From NCBI GenBank assembly GCA_016223245.1, contig JACRPL010000011.1, forward strand, positions 1 through 64,000: a stretch of 64,000 nt of DNA, in the 5' to 3' direction. Origin of the DNA: Candidatus Saganbacteria bacterium. Lineage in GTDB: Bacteria; Margulisbacteria; WOR-1; XYC2-FULL-46-14; XYC2-FULL-37-10. Each line of letters starts with the position of its first letter. The first letter of the stretch is position 1. This document shows positions 41,418-51,452 of this stretch, in pieces. The position numbers and the translations under genes were made by a program. The notes under the pieces were generated by a model. That model had not been told where the DNA came from and ran no database searches. It saw only the letters and a list, made by a program, of their open reading frames with translations.

Positions 41418-44084
41418 ATGCGCTTTGCATTAGGCGTATTATTTTTAATTTTTTTATCTCCAGCTCTTGCCGCAAATATGCCTGCGCCGCAATGGGGCGA
41501 AAAAGGGATCACAATAAACAGTACCCCAGGTAATACCGTCCAACAGCATCCAAAGGTCGCTAAGATCGGAAGTTCCGAATATGCCGTTGTTTTTGAGGAT
41601 TTTCGGTCGGGCAATTCGGGGCTATACCTGCAAAAGATAAATGAAAGCGGCAATCTCCTCTGGGATAAAAAAGGGTCGCCCGCAACCAATCTTAAATGCG
41701 AGCATCTTTATCCGCAAATTTTATCCAATAATTCAAATGAAGCATATATCGTTTGGCAAGACAATAGAAGCAATACTTTTAATGTATATTTGCAAAAGAT
41801 CGATCTTAACGGGAACTCCATTTTCCCCCAGAATGGGATAAGGATATGCGGAACAACCGAATATCAGGTATTTCCTGAAATGATCTTGGCCCAAGACGGC
41901 GGGGTTATTATTTCTTGGGTTGACTATCGTTCAAAAGAAGAAGACATATATGCGCAAAAAGTAAGCCCGAACGGTGAAAAACTTTGGGGAGAAAACGGAG
42001 CCCCTGTTTGTACTCTGCGCGGGACACAATGGTCGCAGAAGATCGTTCAAGACGGGTCGGGCGGGGCTATCATAGTTTGGGCCGACAGGAGGTCGGGAGA
42101 TTTTGATATTTACGCCCAGCATTTGGATCCTTCGGGAAAAGCCCTTTGGCCCATAAATGGCATTGCTGTTTGTAAAAAACCGGGAAACCAGGAAAATCCA
42201 AAAATAGTCCAAAATGGCCTTTCCGGCGCGTACATCGCATGGTCTGAAAATGGGGCTGATGAGGTCGGAATATATGTTCAAAATATGGATCCGTTCGGCC
42301 GTCAAACCTTTGGCGAATTAGGGGTCAAGGCCTCAAAAGTCTTTTTGAAGCCCGGAGCTTTCGATATTGGAAAAGACAACAATAATAATGCGATCCTTGC
42401 CTGGAGCGATTCGAATGCGGGAGATCCGGACATCTATATGCAAAAGATATCAAGCGACGGGACGCTATTGCTTGGCGACGAGGGACTGCCGGTCGCGAGG
42501 ATAGGCGGCGCGCAGGAGGATCCTAAAATATTCGGGACCGCAAAATTAACCGTTGTTTGGGAAGACCTTCGGGGGAACGGCCGCCAATTATTTATACAGG
42601 AATATAATGAAGATACTGTCCCGCAATTTAGCGACAATGGGATGCCGATATCATTGGGCCAGCATAACGCGCGATCGGCGGATATTGATCTCTCATCCGA
42701 TATGTCCGCGCTCATTTTATATCAAGACGATAAACACGGCAATTTTGATATATATGCCCAAAAACTGACCAATTCCGGAGGAAGAGAATTTGGCGACCAC
42801 GGAATGATCGTCAATAATGCGATAGGATCCGTTATGAGGCAGAATATGCGGGCGAGAGCCGACAATAAAAATAATATTTTTGCCGTTTTTGAGGACAAAA
42901 GGTCCGGACAGCTAAATGTATACGCCCAAAAGATAGGGCCTTCAGGGAAATTGCTTTGGGGAAAAAATGCGGTCCCAGTCGGAGCATTAAAAACCATGCA
43001 GGTTGACCCCGATGTTGTTCCCGACCATAAAGGCGGAGCTTATATTGTCTGGGAAGATTTTAGGGAAGCACAGCCTATGATCTATTTTCAACATTTCAAT
43101 GAAAAAGGAGAAGCGCAAATAAGCCATGGAGCAAGGCTTACCCCGTGGGCCATAACACTTGGGCAGAAAAAACCAAGAATTATAACCGATCAAAAAAATG
43201 GCGCAATTGTTGTATTTGTTGATGATAGAAGCAATTTGAACGAAGACGATATTTATGCCCAAAGGATAAGCTTTAAAGATAATTCTTTGCTCTCAAAAAA
43301 CGGGAAACTTGTTTCTGCTGGGAATGGGAATCAAGGCGATCCGCGCATTTCCCCTAGATCATTGATCATAACTTGGACCGATTATAGGGCGGGCGACAGG
43401 AATTCCGATATTTACGCCCAAAAGATCGATCTGTCGTTAAATACAAAATGGGAAGAAGACGGCATTCCTATATGCCAAGCTCCAGATTCCCAAAGGGATC
43501 CCGCGATCATTGACGATGGGAAAGGCGGAGCAATAATCACATGGACGGATAAGGGCGGCGGCAATTATGATATTTACGCGCAAAGGGTCAATAAAGATGG
43601 ACAAGTTTTGTGGATAAAAGACGGGGTTCCTGTCTGCCAGGAAGGTGGGGCTCAGCAACAGCCAAAAATTGTTCCGACAAATCCCGGAGAAAGTTTTATT
43701 GCATGGGAAGATTTTAGGTTCAGCGATTGGGATATTTACGCGCAGTCATTGGATGGCCAGGGAAGGATAGGGGCCAATCCTGATGGCATTCCTGTTTGCA
43801 GGCTCCCGGGCACCCAGTACTCTCACGATGTCGCGCGATATTCGGATAAAATATTAACAGCTTGGGAAGATTACAGGAATCAAAATAAATATAATATATA
43901 TCTGCAGGCATTCAGTTTATCCGGAGAAAAGATATTAAAAGATGGCGGGATATTAATTGATGGGACGCAAAACGGAGGGAGAACCCCCCAATTAGCCCCG
44001 TTGAATGATAAAGAATTCGTATTAGTCTGGGAAGATCGCGCCGACGGCCGGCACGATCTTTCAGCCCAAAAATTTAGATTTTAG
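41418..44084 (+). CDS. Secreted repeat protein, beta-propeller-like
   Basis: A signal peptide (about 1-19, ending ALAAN) is followed by some 16 repeats of about 55 residues. Each repeat has a core such as [20 protein letters not shown] followed by [10 protein letters not shown] or a variant. The pattern of W-x-D-x-R and IYAQKI recurs to the C-terminus. Repeats of this type form beta-propeller-like surface proteins. No enzyme motif is visible. ATG 41418 begins the signal peptide; an upstream TTG at 41397 lies within smc. The 3' end overlaps metK by 11 bases on the opposite strand. Confidence 0.82.
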   Translation: MRFALGVLFLIFLSPALAANMPAPQWGEKGITINSTPGNTVQQHPKVAKIGSSEYAVVFEDFRSGNSGLYLQKINESGNLLWDKKGSPATNLKCEHLYPQILSNNSNEAYIVWQDNRSNTFNVYLQKIDLNGNSIFPQNGIRICGTTEYQVFPEMILAQDGGVIISWVDYRSKEEDIYAQKVSPNGEKLWGENGAPVCTLRGTQWSQKIVQDGSGGAIIVWADRRSGDFDIYAQHLDPSGKALWPINGIAVCKKPGNQENPKIVQNGLSGAYIAWSENGADEVGIYVQNMDPFGRQTFGELGVKASKVFLKPGAFDIGKDNNNNAILAWSDSNAGDPDIYMQKISSDGTLLLGDEGLPVARIGGAQEDPKIFGTAKLTVVWEDLRGNGRQLFIQEYNEDTVPQFSDNGMPISLGQHNARSADIDLSSDMSALILYQDDKHGNFDIYAQKLTNSGGREFGDHGMIVNNAIGSVMRQNMRARADNKNNIFAVFEDKRSGQLNVYAQKIGPSGKLLWGKNAVPVGALKTMQVDPDVVPDHKGGAYIVWEDFREAQPMIYFQHFNEKGEAQISHGARLTPWAITLGQKKPRIITDQKNGAIVVFVDDRSNLNEDDIYAQRISFKDNSLLSKNGKLVSAGNGNQGDPRISPRSLIITWTDYRAGDRNSDIYAQKIDLSLNTKWEEDGIPICQAPDSQRDPAIIDDGKGGAIITWTDKGGGNYDIYAQRVNKDGQVLWIKDGVPVCQEGGAQQQPKIVPTNPGESFIAWEDFRFSDWDIYAQSLDGQGRIGANPDGIPVCRLPGTQYSHDVARYSDKILTAWEDYRNQNKYNIYLQAFSLSGEKILKDGGILIDGTQNGGRTPQLAPLNDKEFVLVWEDRADGRHDLSAQKFRF

Positions 44085-45270
44085 CTGCCGCTTTTTTCAA
44101 TGCTTCGGCCTTGTCAGTTCTTTCCCAAGGCAAGTTCAGTTCCGGCCTTCCAAAATGCCCGTACGCCGCGACTTGCTTATAATGGGGTTTTCTTAAGTCC
44201 AAGCTCTTGATCAATAATCCCGCACGCAAGTCAAAATGTGCGTCGATCAATTCGGCTATTTTATCTTCAGATATCTTTCCCGTGCCAAATGTATCAACCA
44301 TGATAGAAAGCGGTTTGGCAACGCCTATCGCGTATGCAAGCTGAACTTCGCACTTTGTGGCAAGCCCTGCCGCTACGACATTTTTTGCCACATACCTTGC
44401 CGCATAAGTACCTGAACGATCAACTTTGGTCGGGTCTTTTCCGGAAAATGCTCCGCCGCCGTGTCTTGCGTAACCGCCATATGTATCAACAATGATCTTT
44501 CGCCCTGTAACACCAGTATCGCCTTGCGGGCCGCCGATAACAAAACGTCCGGTTGGGTTTACATAGTACTTGATCTTGTCGTCAACCAAATTTTGAGGAA
44601 GTATCGGGATGATAACCCTCTCGATGATCTCTTCTCTTATTTTTTTGACATCAACTTCCGGGGCATGCTGCGCCGCGATCAAAACCGTATCGATCCTAAC
44701 AGGCCTCCCTTTGTCATACTCAACGGTAACCTGTGATTTTCCATCAGGCCTTAAATATGAAAGTTCGCCTGTTTTTCTGACATCGGCCAGTTTCTTAGCC
44801 AATCTATGGGACAGGGTAATTGGGAGAGGCATAAGCTCTGGTGTTTCGTCATTAGCATATCCAAACATCAATCCTTGATCTCCGGCTCCTATTGATTCAA
44901 GGTCTTCTTTTATAACTTCGCCGCCGCGGATCTCTAGCGCTTTATCAACTCCGCGAGCGATATCCTTACTTTGTTCTTTTAGAGAAACCAAAACACCGCA
45001 TGTTTCATAGTCGAAACCGTATTTCGCGCGGGTATATCCGATCTCCTTAATTGTATCTCTAACTATCTGGGGAATCTCGACATATGATCCTGTTGTAACC
45101 TCACCCGCTACAACGCATAAACCATTTGTTACAAGAGTCTCAACGGCAACTCGGGCAACGGGGTCTTTCGCAATGATCGCATCGAGGATCGCATCGGACA
45201 CTTGGTCGCAGACTTTATCGGGGTGGCCTTCGGTCACGGACTCGGACGTGAAAAGATATCTTTTTTCCAT
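44074..45270 (-). CDS. metK: S-adenosylmethionine synthase
   Basis: The 398-residue enzyme makes S-adenosylmethionine from methionine and [53 protein letters not shown] and [16 protein letters not shown] are diagnostic. ATG 45270 is chosen because GGGAGGAG lies a few bases upstream and the family N-terminus begins at [11 protein letters not shown]; a longer start at 45300 would put residues before it. It reads divergently from the M15 peptidase gene. Confidence 0.97.
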   Translation of the reverse strand: MEKRYLFTSESVTEGHPDKVCDQVSDAILDAIIAKDPVARVAVETLVTNGLCVVAGEVTTGSYVEIPQIVRDTIKEIGYTRAKYGFDYETCGVLVSLKEQSKDIARGVDKALEIRGGEVIKEDLESIGAGDQGLMFGYANDETPELMPLPITLSHRLAKKLADVRKTGELSYLRPDGKSQVTVEYDKGRPVRIDTVLIAAQHAPEVDVKKIREEIIERVIIPILPQNLVDDKIKYYVNPTGRFVIGGPQGDTGVTGRKIIVDTYGGYARHGGGAFSGKDPTKVDRSGTYAARYVAKNVVAAGLATKCEVQLAYAIGVAKPLSIMVDTFGTGKISEDKIAELIDAHFDLRAGLLIKSLDLRKPHYKQVAAYGHFGRPELNLPWERTDKAEALKKAAAKI

Positions 45271-45312
45271 TTTTAACTCCTCCCTCTTACGAGCGGACAA
45301 GATATTGAAATA

Positions 45313-45341
45313 ATCATATTATATTAAATTTGATTTGTCAA
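45313..45341 (-). promoter_or_regulatory. metK promoter
   Basis: On the minus strand TTGACA (45341-45336) and TATGAT (45318-45313) are 17 bases apart, a near-consensus promoter. The leader of about 35 bases is too short for a SAM riboswitch. It overlaps the promoter of the opposite gene. Confidence 0.8.
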
Positions 45342-45358
45342 TTACTACGGGATATAAT
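45330..45358 (+). promoter_or_regulatory. Promoter of the M15 peptidase-xerC genes, predicted leaderless
   Basis: TTGATT (45330-45335) and TATAAT (45353-45358) are 17 bases apart and six bases precede ATG 45365. The metK -35 lies inside this spacer, so the two promoters overlap and may compete. Confidence 0.7.
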
Positions 45359-45364
45359 CACTTC

Positions 45365-45793
45365 ATGGGCAACTTATCCGAACACTTCAGCAACGAAGAT
45401 TTTAAGTGCACGTGCGACCTTTGCAAGGGCGAAGAGTTCCGCATTCACTTGGGGCTTGTTGGGGCGCTTGAGATGATAGCCGAGCATTTTAATAAAAGAG
45501 TCCTTGTCGGCTCGGCTTATTGGTGCGATAAATATTATGAGAGCTTGAACCGCAGCCGAAGAAGCTACCATACAAACGGCAAAGCCGCGCATATAAGGAT
45601 CGACGGCGTTGAACTAAAGGATCTTTTTAAATTTGTTGAGACAATTCCGGGATTGAACGGGATAGGCTTTTATCCAAAAGAGAATTTTGTCCATATCGAT
45701 ACGAGACCGATCGAAAAAAAAGAAACCTGGATCAAAGAAGGGGAAACTTACAGCCTGCCGACTTCCGACAAACGAAGCCTTTATGGCCTCTAA
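45365..45793 (+). CDS. Peptidase M15-family protein (D-Ala-D-Ala carboxypeptidase-like)
   Basis: This 142-residue protein matches the Peptidase_M15_3 domain. HFSNEDFKC at the start, SYHTNGKAAHIRIDG (zinc His and Asp) and FVHIDTRP (third His) are visible. A CTCDLC pair near the N-terminus is an extra feature. It lacks a signal peptide, so it may act in the cytoplasm or be exported by other means. ATG 45365 begins the domain and sits at the predicted transcription start. It overlaps xerC by 11 bases. Confidence 0.82.
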   Translation: MGNLSEHFSNEDFKCTCDLCKGEEFRIHLGLVGALEMIAEHFNKRVLVGSAYWCDKYYESLNRSRRSYHTNGKAAHIRIDGVELKDLFKFVETIPGLNGIGFYPKENFVHIDTRPIEKKETWIKEGETYSLPTSDKRSLYGL

Positions 45794-46673
45794 TCTCGAA
45801 CCTGTCGAAGCATACCTCAAATCTCTAAAAGCCGAAAGAAATTATTCCCTGTATACTATTAAAAATTATAATATTGATTTGATCGATCTTCTGGGTTTCT
45901 TGAAAGATAGGTCTGTTTTTTTGTTGAAGCGCGATGATGCCAGAAGGTTTCTTTATTATCTTGAAGAAAATAAATTCAAAAGAAGTTCTCTTGCGAGAAA
46001 AATATCCGCTTGCAGATCTTTTTACACTTGGCTTATGAGGGAAAAATATATCAATGAAAATCCATTCAAGCTTCTTTCGACCCCAAAACTCGAAAAGAAA
46101 CTGCCGAATTTTCTTTACAGGAATGAAACAGATAAATTGTTTAATGTCTTTTCGGGACCCGAATTCCATGATGTTCGCGATAAGGCGATCATTGAATTAT
46201 TGTACGGGAGCGGTATCCGCGTTTCGGAAGCCGTAAAACTTAATCTTTCGGATATCGATCTTTTTTCCGGCGAAGTAAGGGTCATGGGAAAAGGATCCAA
46301 AGAAAGGATAACATTGATCGGCAGTAAAGCCATTGAAGCTTTGAGGGCATATATAAAAGAAGCTAGGCCGAAATTAATGGCCGGTGAAACAAGGGCTGTT
46401 TTCTTAGGCCGGGGCGGGGGACGATTGACGCAAAGGAGCATTGAAAGGCTTATAAAAAAGTGGATAAAGCGCGCGAAGATCGATAAAAATGTTACACCCC
46501 ATACTTTGCGTCATTCGTTTGCGACGCATTTATTGGACAGCGGCGCCGATCTGCGGTCCGTCCAGGAGCTTTTGGGACACGCTTCGCTTTCAACAACTCA
46601 AGTATACACGCATATCACCAAGGAGCGGATGAAATCCGTATATAATTCTTCGCATCCCAGGGCCAAACGTTAA
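45783..46673 (+). CDS. xerC: Tyrosine recombinase XerC/XerD
   Basis: This 296-residue tyrosine recombinase resolves chromosome dimers. An N-terminal SAM-like domain (VEAYLKSLKAERNYSLYTIK) precedes the catalytic domain with the Arg in YGSGIRVSEAVKL, HTLRHSFATHLLDSGADLRS, LLGHASLSTTQ and the nucleophilic Tyr in VYTHI. The start, ATG 45783, lies within the M15 gene's stop. The first codons after it (NLEPVEA) match the TTCGACA repeat family found elsewhere. No dif site was found. Confidence 0.93.
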   Translation: MASNLEPVEAYLKSLKAERNYSLYTIKNYNIDLIDLLGFLKDRSVFLLKRDDARRFLYYLEENKFKRSSLARKISACRSFYTWLMREKYINENPFKLLSTPKLEKKLPNFLYRNETDKLFNVFSGPEFHDVRDKAIIELLYGSGIRVSEAVKLNLSDIDLFSGEVRVMGKGSKERITLIGSKAIEALRAYIKEARPKLMAGETRAVFLGRGGGRLTQRSIERLIKKWIKRAKIDKNVTPHTLRHSFATHLLDSGADLRSVQELLGHASLSTTQVYTHITKERMKSVYNSSHPRAKR

Positions 46674-46682
46674 TGATATAAT
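46674..46682 (+). promoter_or_regulatory. Extended -10 of tamB, predicted leaderless
   Basis: TG-A-TATAAT at 46674-46682 overlaps the xerC stop, and seven bases separate it from ATG 46690. No Shine-Dalgarno is seen. Confidence 0.65.
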
Positions 46683-46689
46683 TGGTTTG

Positions 46690-49600
46690 ATGAGATGGAG
46701 TAAAAGCCGCCCTTTGTGCTCGGAACCTGAGACCGAAGTCTCGGTTCCTCGCATTTGCATAAAAACAATTGTAACCGCGAATTTATTCGCAGGTTACAAT
46801 TTCAAATTGTTGCCCATCCTGTTATTCTTTTTATGTTTTTCTTCAAGCGCAAAAGCCGTTCCAATTGTTGATTCAATATACGAGAACATCAGGCAGCAGG
46901 CGCTCATTAGCCTGCAGGGAACTTTCAATCGGCCGATAAAAATAAAAAGCACCGGAGGCAGGATAATCGGCAAGATCATCTTGAACGACGTTTCTATAGG
47001 CAGGGACCTCAATTTTGAAAGGTTTGTCATCGAATTCGATCCAATAAAATATGCCGCGAACCGCGGGAACATCGACCCAGCTATCTCAAAGATCATTTTG
47101 GTTAACGGTAAAGCCGATATCCTGCGCGACGCTTCAGGCAAAATAAGCATCGTCGATATTTTAAAGACTGGAAAAGAAGGCGGCCCTCCCCTTAAAGCTA
47201 AATTACAGCTCAAGAACATCGAAATTAAATTCAAAGATGTTGCCGGGCTCCCGTACAAGAAAGTCCCCCTCGAAGCCACTTTTAAAAACGCAAATGGGAC
47301 GATTAATCTCCAGAAATTCCCGAATATTGACATCTCGCTTGCGGCTTTCCAGGACAAAAGCGTTATCGCGGTCAAGGGATCGATAAATTCGGAGAATAAT
47401 TCTTATGATTTGCGGCTTACGGCTAAAAATCTTGATGGGAAAATATTCGGGAATTATCTTGTGCCCGTCTTGAATTTTAGCGGCGGATCAATCACTGCGG
47501 ATATCAAGGTCAAGCCCGAGAATACTGTGATTGCGATCGATTCGATCCTGGATAATATGCAGATCAAAGCTTCCGGCAGCATGCGAAAGAGCCTTGATCT
47601 TAATGTCGATATCAAAAATGCAGACCTAGACAAGCTTAAAGATTCTATTCCGGACCTGAAGGCTCTTAGCCTGCGCGGCAAGATCGATGCAGGGTTAAAA
47701 ATAACAGGCACCTTAAAGAACATAAATGTTGTCTCAAAATTATCCATAAAAAACGGGAAATTCCTGAATAGCGGCATCACGGGCGACGCATTTCTTGGAT
47801 ACGCGGGCAATAAGCTTGAAATTAAACGGGCAAGCGTAAAAGCATATTCAGGGGAAATTAATACTTCCGGATCAATTGGTTTTGTTGGGGGTTCCCCGAT
47901 TATAAATTTTTCAGGCCGCGCATTGGGGATATCCCTAGACAAGCTTTCGTACGGTTCTCCCGGCATAGAAGGAAAATTAGATATAGATTATTCAGTTGCT
48001 GGATCGTTGAATAAGTTTTCCGCAAAAATTTCGGGAGTATTAGACGGCGCGGCCTTATGGGACCAGCCTGTAAAAACTTTGAGCGGATCTTTTGGATATG
48101 AAGATGGAAAGCTTATTATCAATGGGATCAAGATCGCTTCCGGCCAATCGGAGTTTGAGGGATCCGGGGCAATGTCGCAAGATAAGGATATCTCGTTGAG
48201 TTGCAATGCGCGCGAGATACTTTTGAGCGGCAAGAGCGATCTCGGCCCGATCCGGCTTAAAGTCGGGCATTTTCTTGGAGACGTCAGGTTCAAGCTCGAC
48301 GAAAAATTTATCCGAGCCCCTGTCAGAAACCTTGCGGCTGCAGGCACTATTGAGATCGGAAGCTCAAATATTGGAGCGCAAAAAATCACATCCGGTTTTG
48401 GAGATATGGCTTTTACGCATGGGAAGATCGCCTCGGCAAATATGCATTTTTTTGAGGGCGATTCGTCGATAGAAGTTGTGGGCAAGGTTTCCACCCTCGA
48501 AGCATCAGATATCCTTATTAGAAGCGACAGGATCAGGCTTGAGGACCTGAAAATTTTGAATTCGTTCCTTCCGCTTGAAGCCTCTGACCCCAAAGGCGAA
48601 ATAAAACTTGTCCTGAATGCCGCCGGGAAACTGTTTGAAATAAAGGGAGCGAATGATCTCCCCCGCCTAAACCTGTCCGGCAAGCTTTCCGGCAGGGATA
48701 TAAGGATCGGGGACACCAGTTTGTCTATTGCTTCGATTGAAGGGTCCTTCATTGATAATAGCTTGACCATAAACAATGCTTATGTCAAAACGGAAAGGTC
48801 TAATTTTTCGGGATATTTGCGGAGGGCCGGGAACAATAATCTGCAGGCAAGGCTCATCGGCATTGCGGACCTTGATGATTTGAAATTCATAATCCTAAGA
48901 TACGGCGCGATATCAGGCATTGCAAAATTCGACCTGTGGGCCGCAGGCAATGTAGGCGATCCTGTTGTAAATATGTCATTCGACATTTCCAGGGCGCGAT
49001 TGAACAGCGCCTTAATTGACAGGATCACGGGCGGGTTAGAGCTTAAGGGAAAACAATTAAAGATCGCAAAGCAGTTGAATATTACAGCGCTTAAAAATAA
49101 TCTGCAGGTAGACGGCGCCGTGGGCCTCTCCGATGATCTTTTAGAAAGCAATGTCGACTTGGCCGTAAAACTCCAAAAAGGCGACCTGTTCGACGGATCA
49201 AAATTTGCGCTGAATGCTTACAGGGAATCAGAGAGGATGCTCAAGCCTGTTCTGCAGAGCCGCGCGAAGATAGAGCTTCCGCAAAGCGTTTCGCTGACGG
49301 TTGAAGGTATGGCATTATACAAAATGTTGGATAAATTAGTTTCAGACATTAAGGGATACAAAAAGTCCCTTGAGCCTGCTTTTGTCGAAAAAGTGGACGG
49401 GGAAATAGATGGCTCTGCCAGGATTTCAGGCTTGATCAATGACCTAAAGATCGAGGCTGATGTAAACATTATGAACGGCAATTACAATAAATATAGATTT
49501 GATAAATTTAGCTCCCATTTTTACGTCAGCCGCGAAGGCATCCAAATTTCAAGGGCCTCCCTTGCAAATAAAGATGGCAGGGCCGAAGCTTCCGGCGGAT

Positions 49601-51444
49601 ATTTATTCTCGCCGCAGGCTTTGAAATTCAGGATAATAGGAACTGATTTCCCTATTGATTTCCTGAAACTTTGGGTCGATAAGGAATTTTCCGGGCGACT
49701 TTCATTCGGTTGCGCCGTCAATGGGACGATCTTAACCCCTGAAGCGGATGCCTGGATCGCGGCTAAAAAAATAAACCTTGCGGGAATTGATTTTAGCAAG
49801 ATCGGAGGGGAGATATCATACAAAGGCGAGAGGCTCAAGCTTAAGGATATAAATTTAAGCGAAGGCCAAAAAACTTCCTCTATCAATGCAGAGATATTTA
49901 GCGACGGAGGATTTAGCGCCATTGCATCGCTCGAGGGGAATTCGTTAGGCCTCATCAACCTGTTCAACGATGAAGTGAAATGGCTTTCAGGGGCATCTAC
50001 AGGCTACGTTAGCATTTCCAACAAGAATGGGCTTGCTATTTCAGGCGACCTATCAATAAGCAAAGGGATAGCGCGCATTAACAAGCTCGGCACGGATATC
50101 GGCGGCCTTGATGTCAATGCAAGCGCGTCGAATAAAGTCGTCTATTTGAAAAAGTTGAACGGTTATTTTTACGGGGGGGGCAATGCGGCGCCCAGTCCAG
50201 TTTCAATCTACGGGTATCTCGACCTGGATAATAACTATGTCAATTTGAGATCGATCGACGGGAATTATAGGATCAATTATTCAAATATTTACGATGGCAT
50301 GCTTTCAATAAAAAATGCGTCGATTTTTGGGCCGTTATCCCTGCCCCTTGTTTCATGCGAAGCCAAGCTTGAAGACGGGGCGGTATCTATCCCGCAGGCT
50401 TCGGGCGATAGCGCAGGATCGCAGGCCGCAAACCCTATCGGCCTCGATATCAAGCTTGATATCGGCAATAATATTTATCTGACATCGGGGAATATCAGCG
50501 CCTTGAACAATATTTTCCTCAATTTAGAAATTTCCGGGGACAACATTGAAGTTAACGGCACGCAAAATGACCCGAAGTTGACTGGGCTTGTCTTGTTCAA
50601 CCGGGGATCGGTCAGCATATTGAACCGGGATTTTTTGCTGCTTACAGAATCGCAGAAAAAAGAGATATACCCTTATGACCTGGACATGCAATCGAAAGAT
50701 TACGCCGAATTTTTTGGGGGAATATTGCCAAAGTTGAATATTACTGCCATGACAAGGCTAGAAGAAGCGGAGAACAGCAAAAACGCCGAAACAGCGGCCC
50801 CTAATCCAAAAAAAGAAATTACCATCATTTCAAAAATTACAGGAATACCGTTCAGCGCGGAAAAGGACAAGGTTCTAAAGATCGGGTTTAGCGCCTTGGA
50901 AGCGGATAGATCGACGAGTCCCCCGACATACAAGAGTTCCGCATACACCGAAGACGAGATCCGCGTCCTTCTGCTCCCTGATTTTATCAAATCGGCCGTC
51001 GGATTAAATAAAAGCGGGGCAACTTCCATAGATACAAATGCAGTGATGGCCGATTATTTGAACAGCAGGCTTCAGGCGTACGTTTTCCGCGGCCTTGAGC
51101 GCGGGCTCGAAAAAGCTTTGGGGCTCGAAAGCTTGACGCTCCAATATAACTTCGGGCGGGACTTGAGAAAAGCTTTGGGAGCAAAAGATACAAGCCAGGC
51201 GGCGGCGCAGACCTTAGGCGTGCAGTTTGTGAAAGGGTTTTTCGACAAATTCTTTATCGACGTCAAGTATTCCCAGCCGATGGAAACAACAGTTGGCGCG
51301 GCAAGCCAGACTTATATTAACTACCAAGTTACCTACAGGTTGACATCAGTGCTTTCAATCTCGTATTATAGAGAGCCTATAAGCATTAACGATCTCGTGA
51401 GCGGCTATGCAAAAGGGTCGTTGCGCGCGGGGTATTCGTTCTAA
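46690..51444 (+). CDS. tamB: TamB/AsmA-like translocation-assembly protein
   Basis: This very long protein (1584 residues from ATG 46690) has an N-terminal hydrophobic export/anchor segment (about 38-57, LLPILLFFLCFSSSAKA), then AsmA-like repeats of beta-strands, and a C-terminal DUF490/TamB region that ends in aromatic-rich strands (VTYRLTSVLSISYYR). TamB-like proteins span the periplasm and help move lipids or barrels. It is followed by a bamA-like gene 8 bases away, the classical TamA/TamB partnership. The first 38 codons, before the hydrophobic segment, encode two hairpins and look repeat-derived. Confidence 0.9.
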   Translation: MRWSKSRPLCSEPETEVSVPRICIKTIVTANLFAGYNFKLLPILLFFLCFSSSAKAVPIVDSIYENIRQQALISLQGTFNRPIKIKSTGGRIIGKIILNDVSIGRDLNFERFVIEFDPIKYAANRGNIDPAISKIILVNGKADILRDASGKISIVDILKTGKEGGPPLKAKLQLKNIEIKFKDVAGLPYKKVPLEATFKNANGTINLQKFPNIDISLAAFQDKSVIAVKGSINSENNSYDLRLTAKNLDGKIFGNYLVPVLNFSGGSITADIKVKPENTVIAIDSILDNMQIKASGSMRKSLDLNVDIKNADLDKLKDSIPDLKALSLRGKIDAGLKITGTLKNINVVSKLSIKNGKFLNSGITGDAFLGYAGNKLEIKRASVKAYSGEINTSGSIGFVGGSPIINFSGRALGISLDKLSYGSPGIEGKLDIDYSVAGSLNKFSAKISGVLDGAALWDQPVKTLSGSFGYEDGKLIINGIKIASGQSEFEGSGAMSQDKDISLSCNAREILLSGKSDLGPIRLKVGHFLGDVRFKLDEKFIRAPVRNLAAAGTIEIGSSNIGAQKITSGFGDMAFTHGKIASANMHFFEGDSSIEVVGKVSTLEASDILIRSDRIRLEDLKILNSFLPLEASDPKGEIKLVLNAAGKLFEIKGANDLPRLNLSGKLSGRDIRIGDTSLSIASIEGSFIDNSLTINNAYVKTERSNFSGYLRRAGNNNLQARLIGIADLDDLKFIILRYGAISGIAKFDLWAAGNVGDPVVNMSFDISRARLNSALIDRITGGLELKGKQLKIAKQLNITALKNNLQVDGAVGLSDDLLESNVDLAVKLQKGDLFDGSKFALNAYRESERMLKPVLQSRAKIELPQSVSLTVEGMALYKMLDKLVSDIKGYKKSLEPAFVEKVDGEIDGSARISGLINDLKIEADVNIMNGNYNKYRFDKFSSHFYVSREGIQISRASLANKDGRAEASGGYLFSPQALKFRIIGTDFPIDFLKLWVDKEFSGRLSFGCAVNGTILTPEADAWIAAKKINLAGIDFSKIGGEISYKGERLKLKDINLSEGQKTSSINAEIFSDGGFSAIASLEGNSLGLINLFNDEVKWLSGASTGYVSISNKNGLAISGDLSISKGIARINKLGTDIGGLDVNASASNKVVYLKKLNGYFYGGGNAAPSPVSIYGYLDLDNNYVNLRSIDGNYRINYSNIYDGMLSIKNASIFGPLSLPLVSCEAKLEDGAVSIPQASGDSAGSQAANPIGLDIKLDIGNNIYLTSGNISALNNIFLNLEISGDNIEVNGTQNDPKLTGLVLFNRGSVSILNRDFLLLTESQKKEIYPYDLDMQSKDYAEFFGGILPKLNITAMTRLEEAENSKNAETAAPNPKKEITIISKITGIPFSAEKDKVLKIGFSALEADRSTSPPTYKSSAYTEDEIRVLLLPDFIKSAVGLNKSGATSIDTNAVMADYLNSRLQAYVFRGLERGLEKALGLESLTLQYNFGRDLRKALGAKDTSQAAAQTLGVQFVKGFFDKFFIDVKYSQPMETTVGAASQTYINYQVTYRLTSVLSISYYREPISINDLVSGYAKGSLRAGYSF
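46722..46800. repeat. Two hairpin repeats inside the tamB 5' coding region
   Basis: Hairpin 1 (46722-46748) pairs GGAACC/GGTTCC and GAGAC/GTCTC around CGAA. Hairpin 2 (46768-46800) pairs ATTGTAACC/GGTTACAAT and GCGAA/TTCGC. Both are followed by the hydrophobic export segment and lie in frame. Confidence 0.75.
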
Positions 51445-51452
51445 GGAGCTAT

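Noticed and set aside
44074-45300. SAM riboswitch upstream of metK
   Set aside because: The leader after the predicted start is only about 35 bases, too short for a SAM aptamer.
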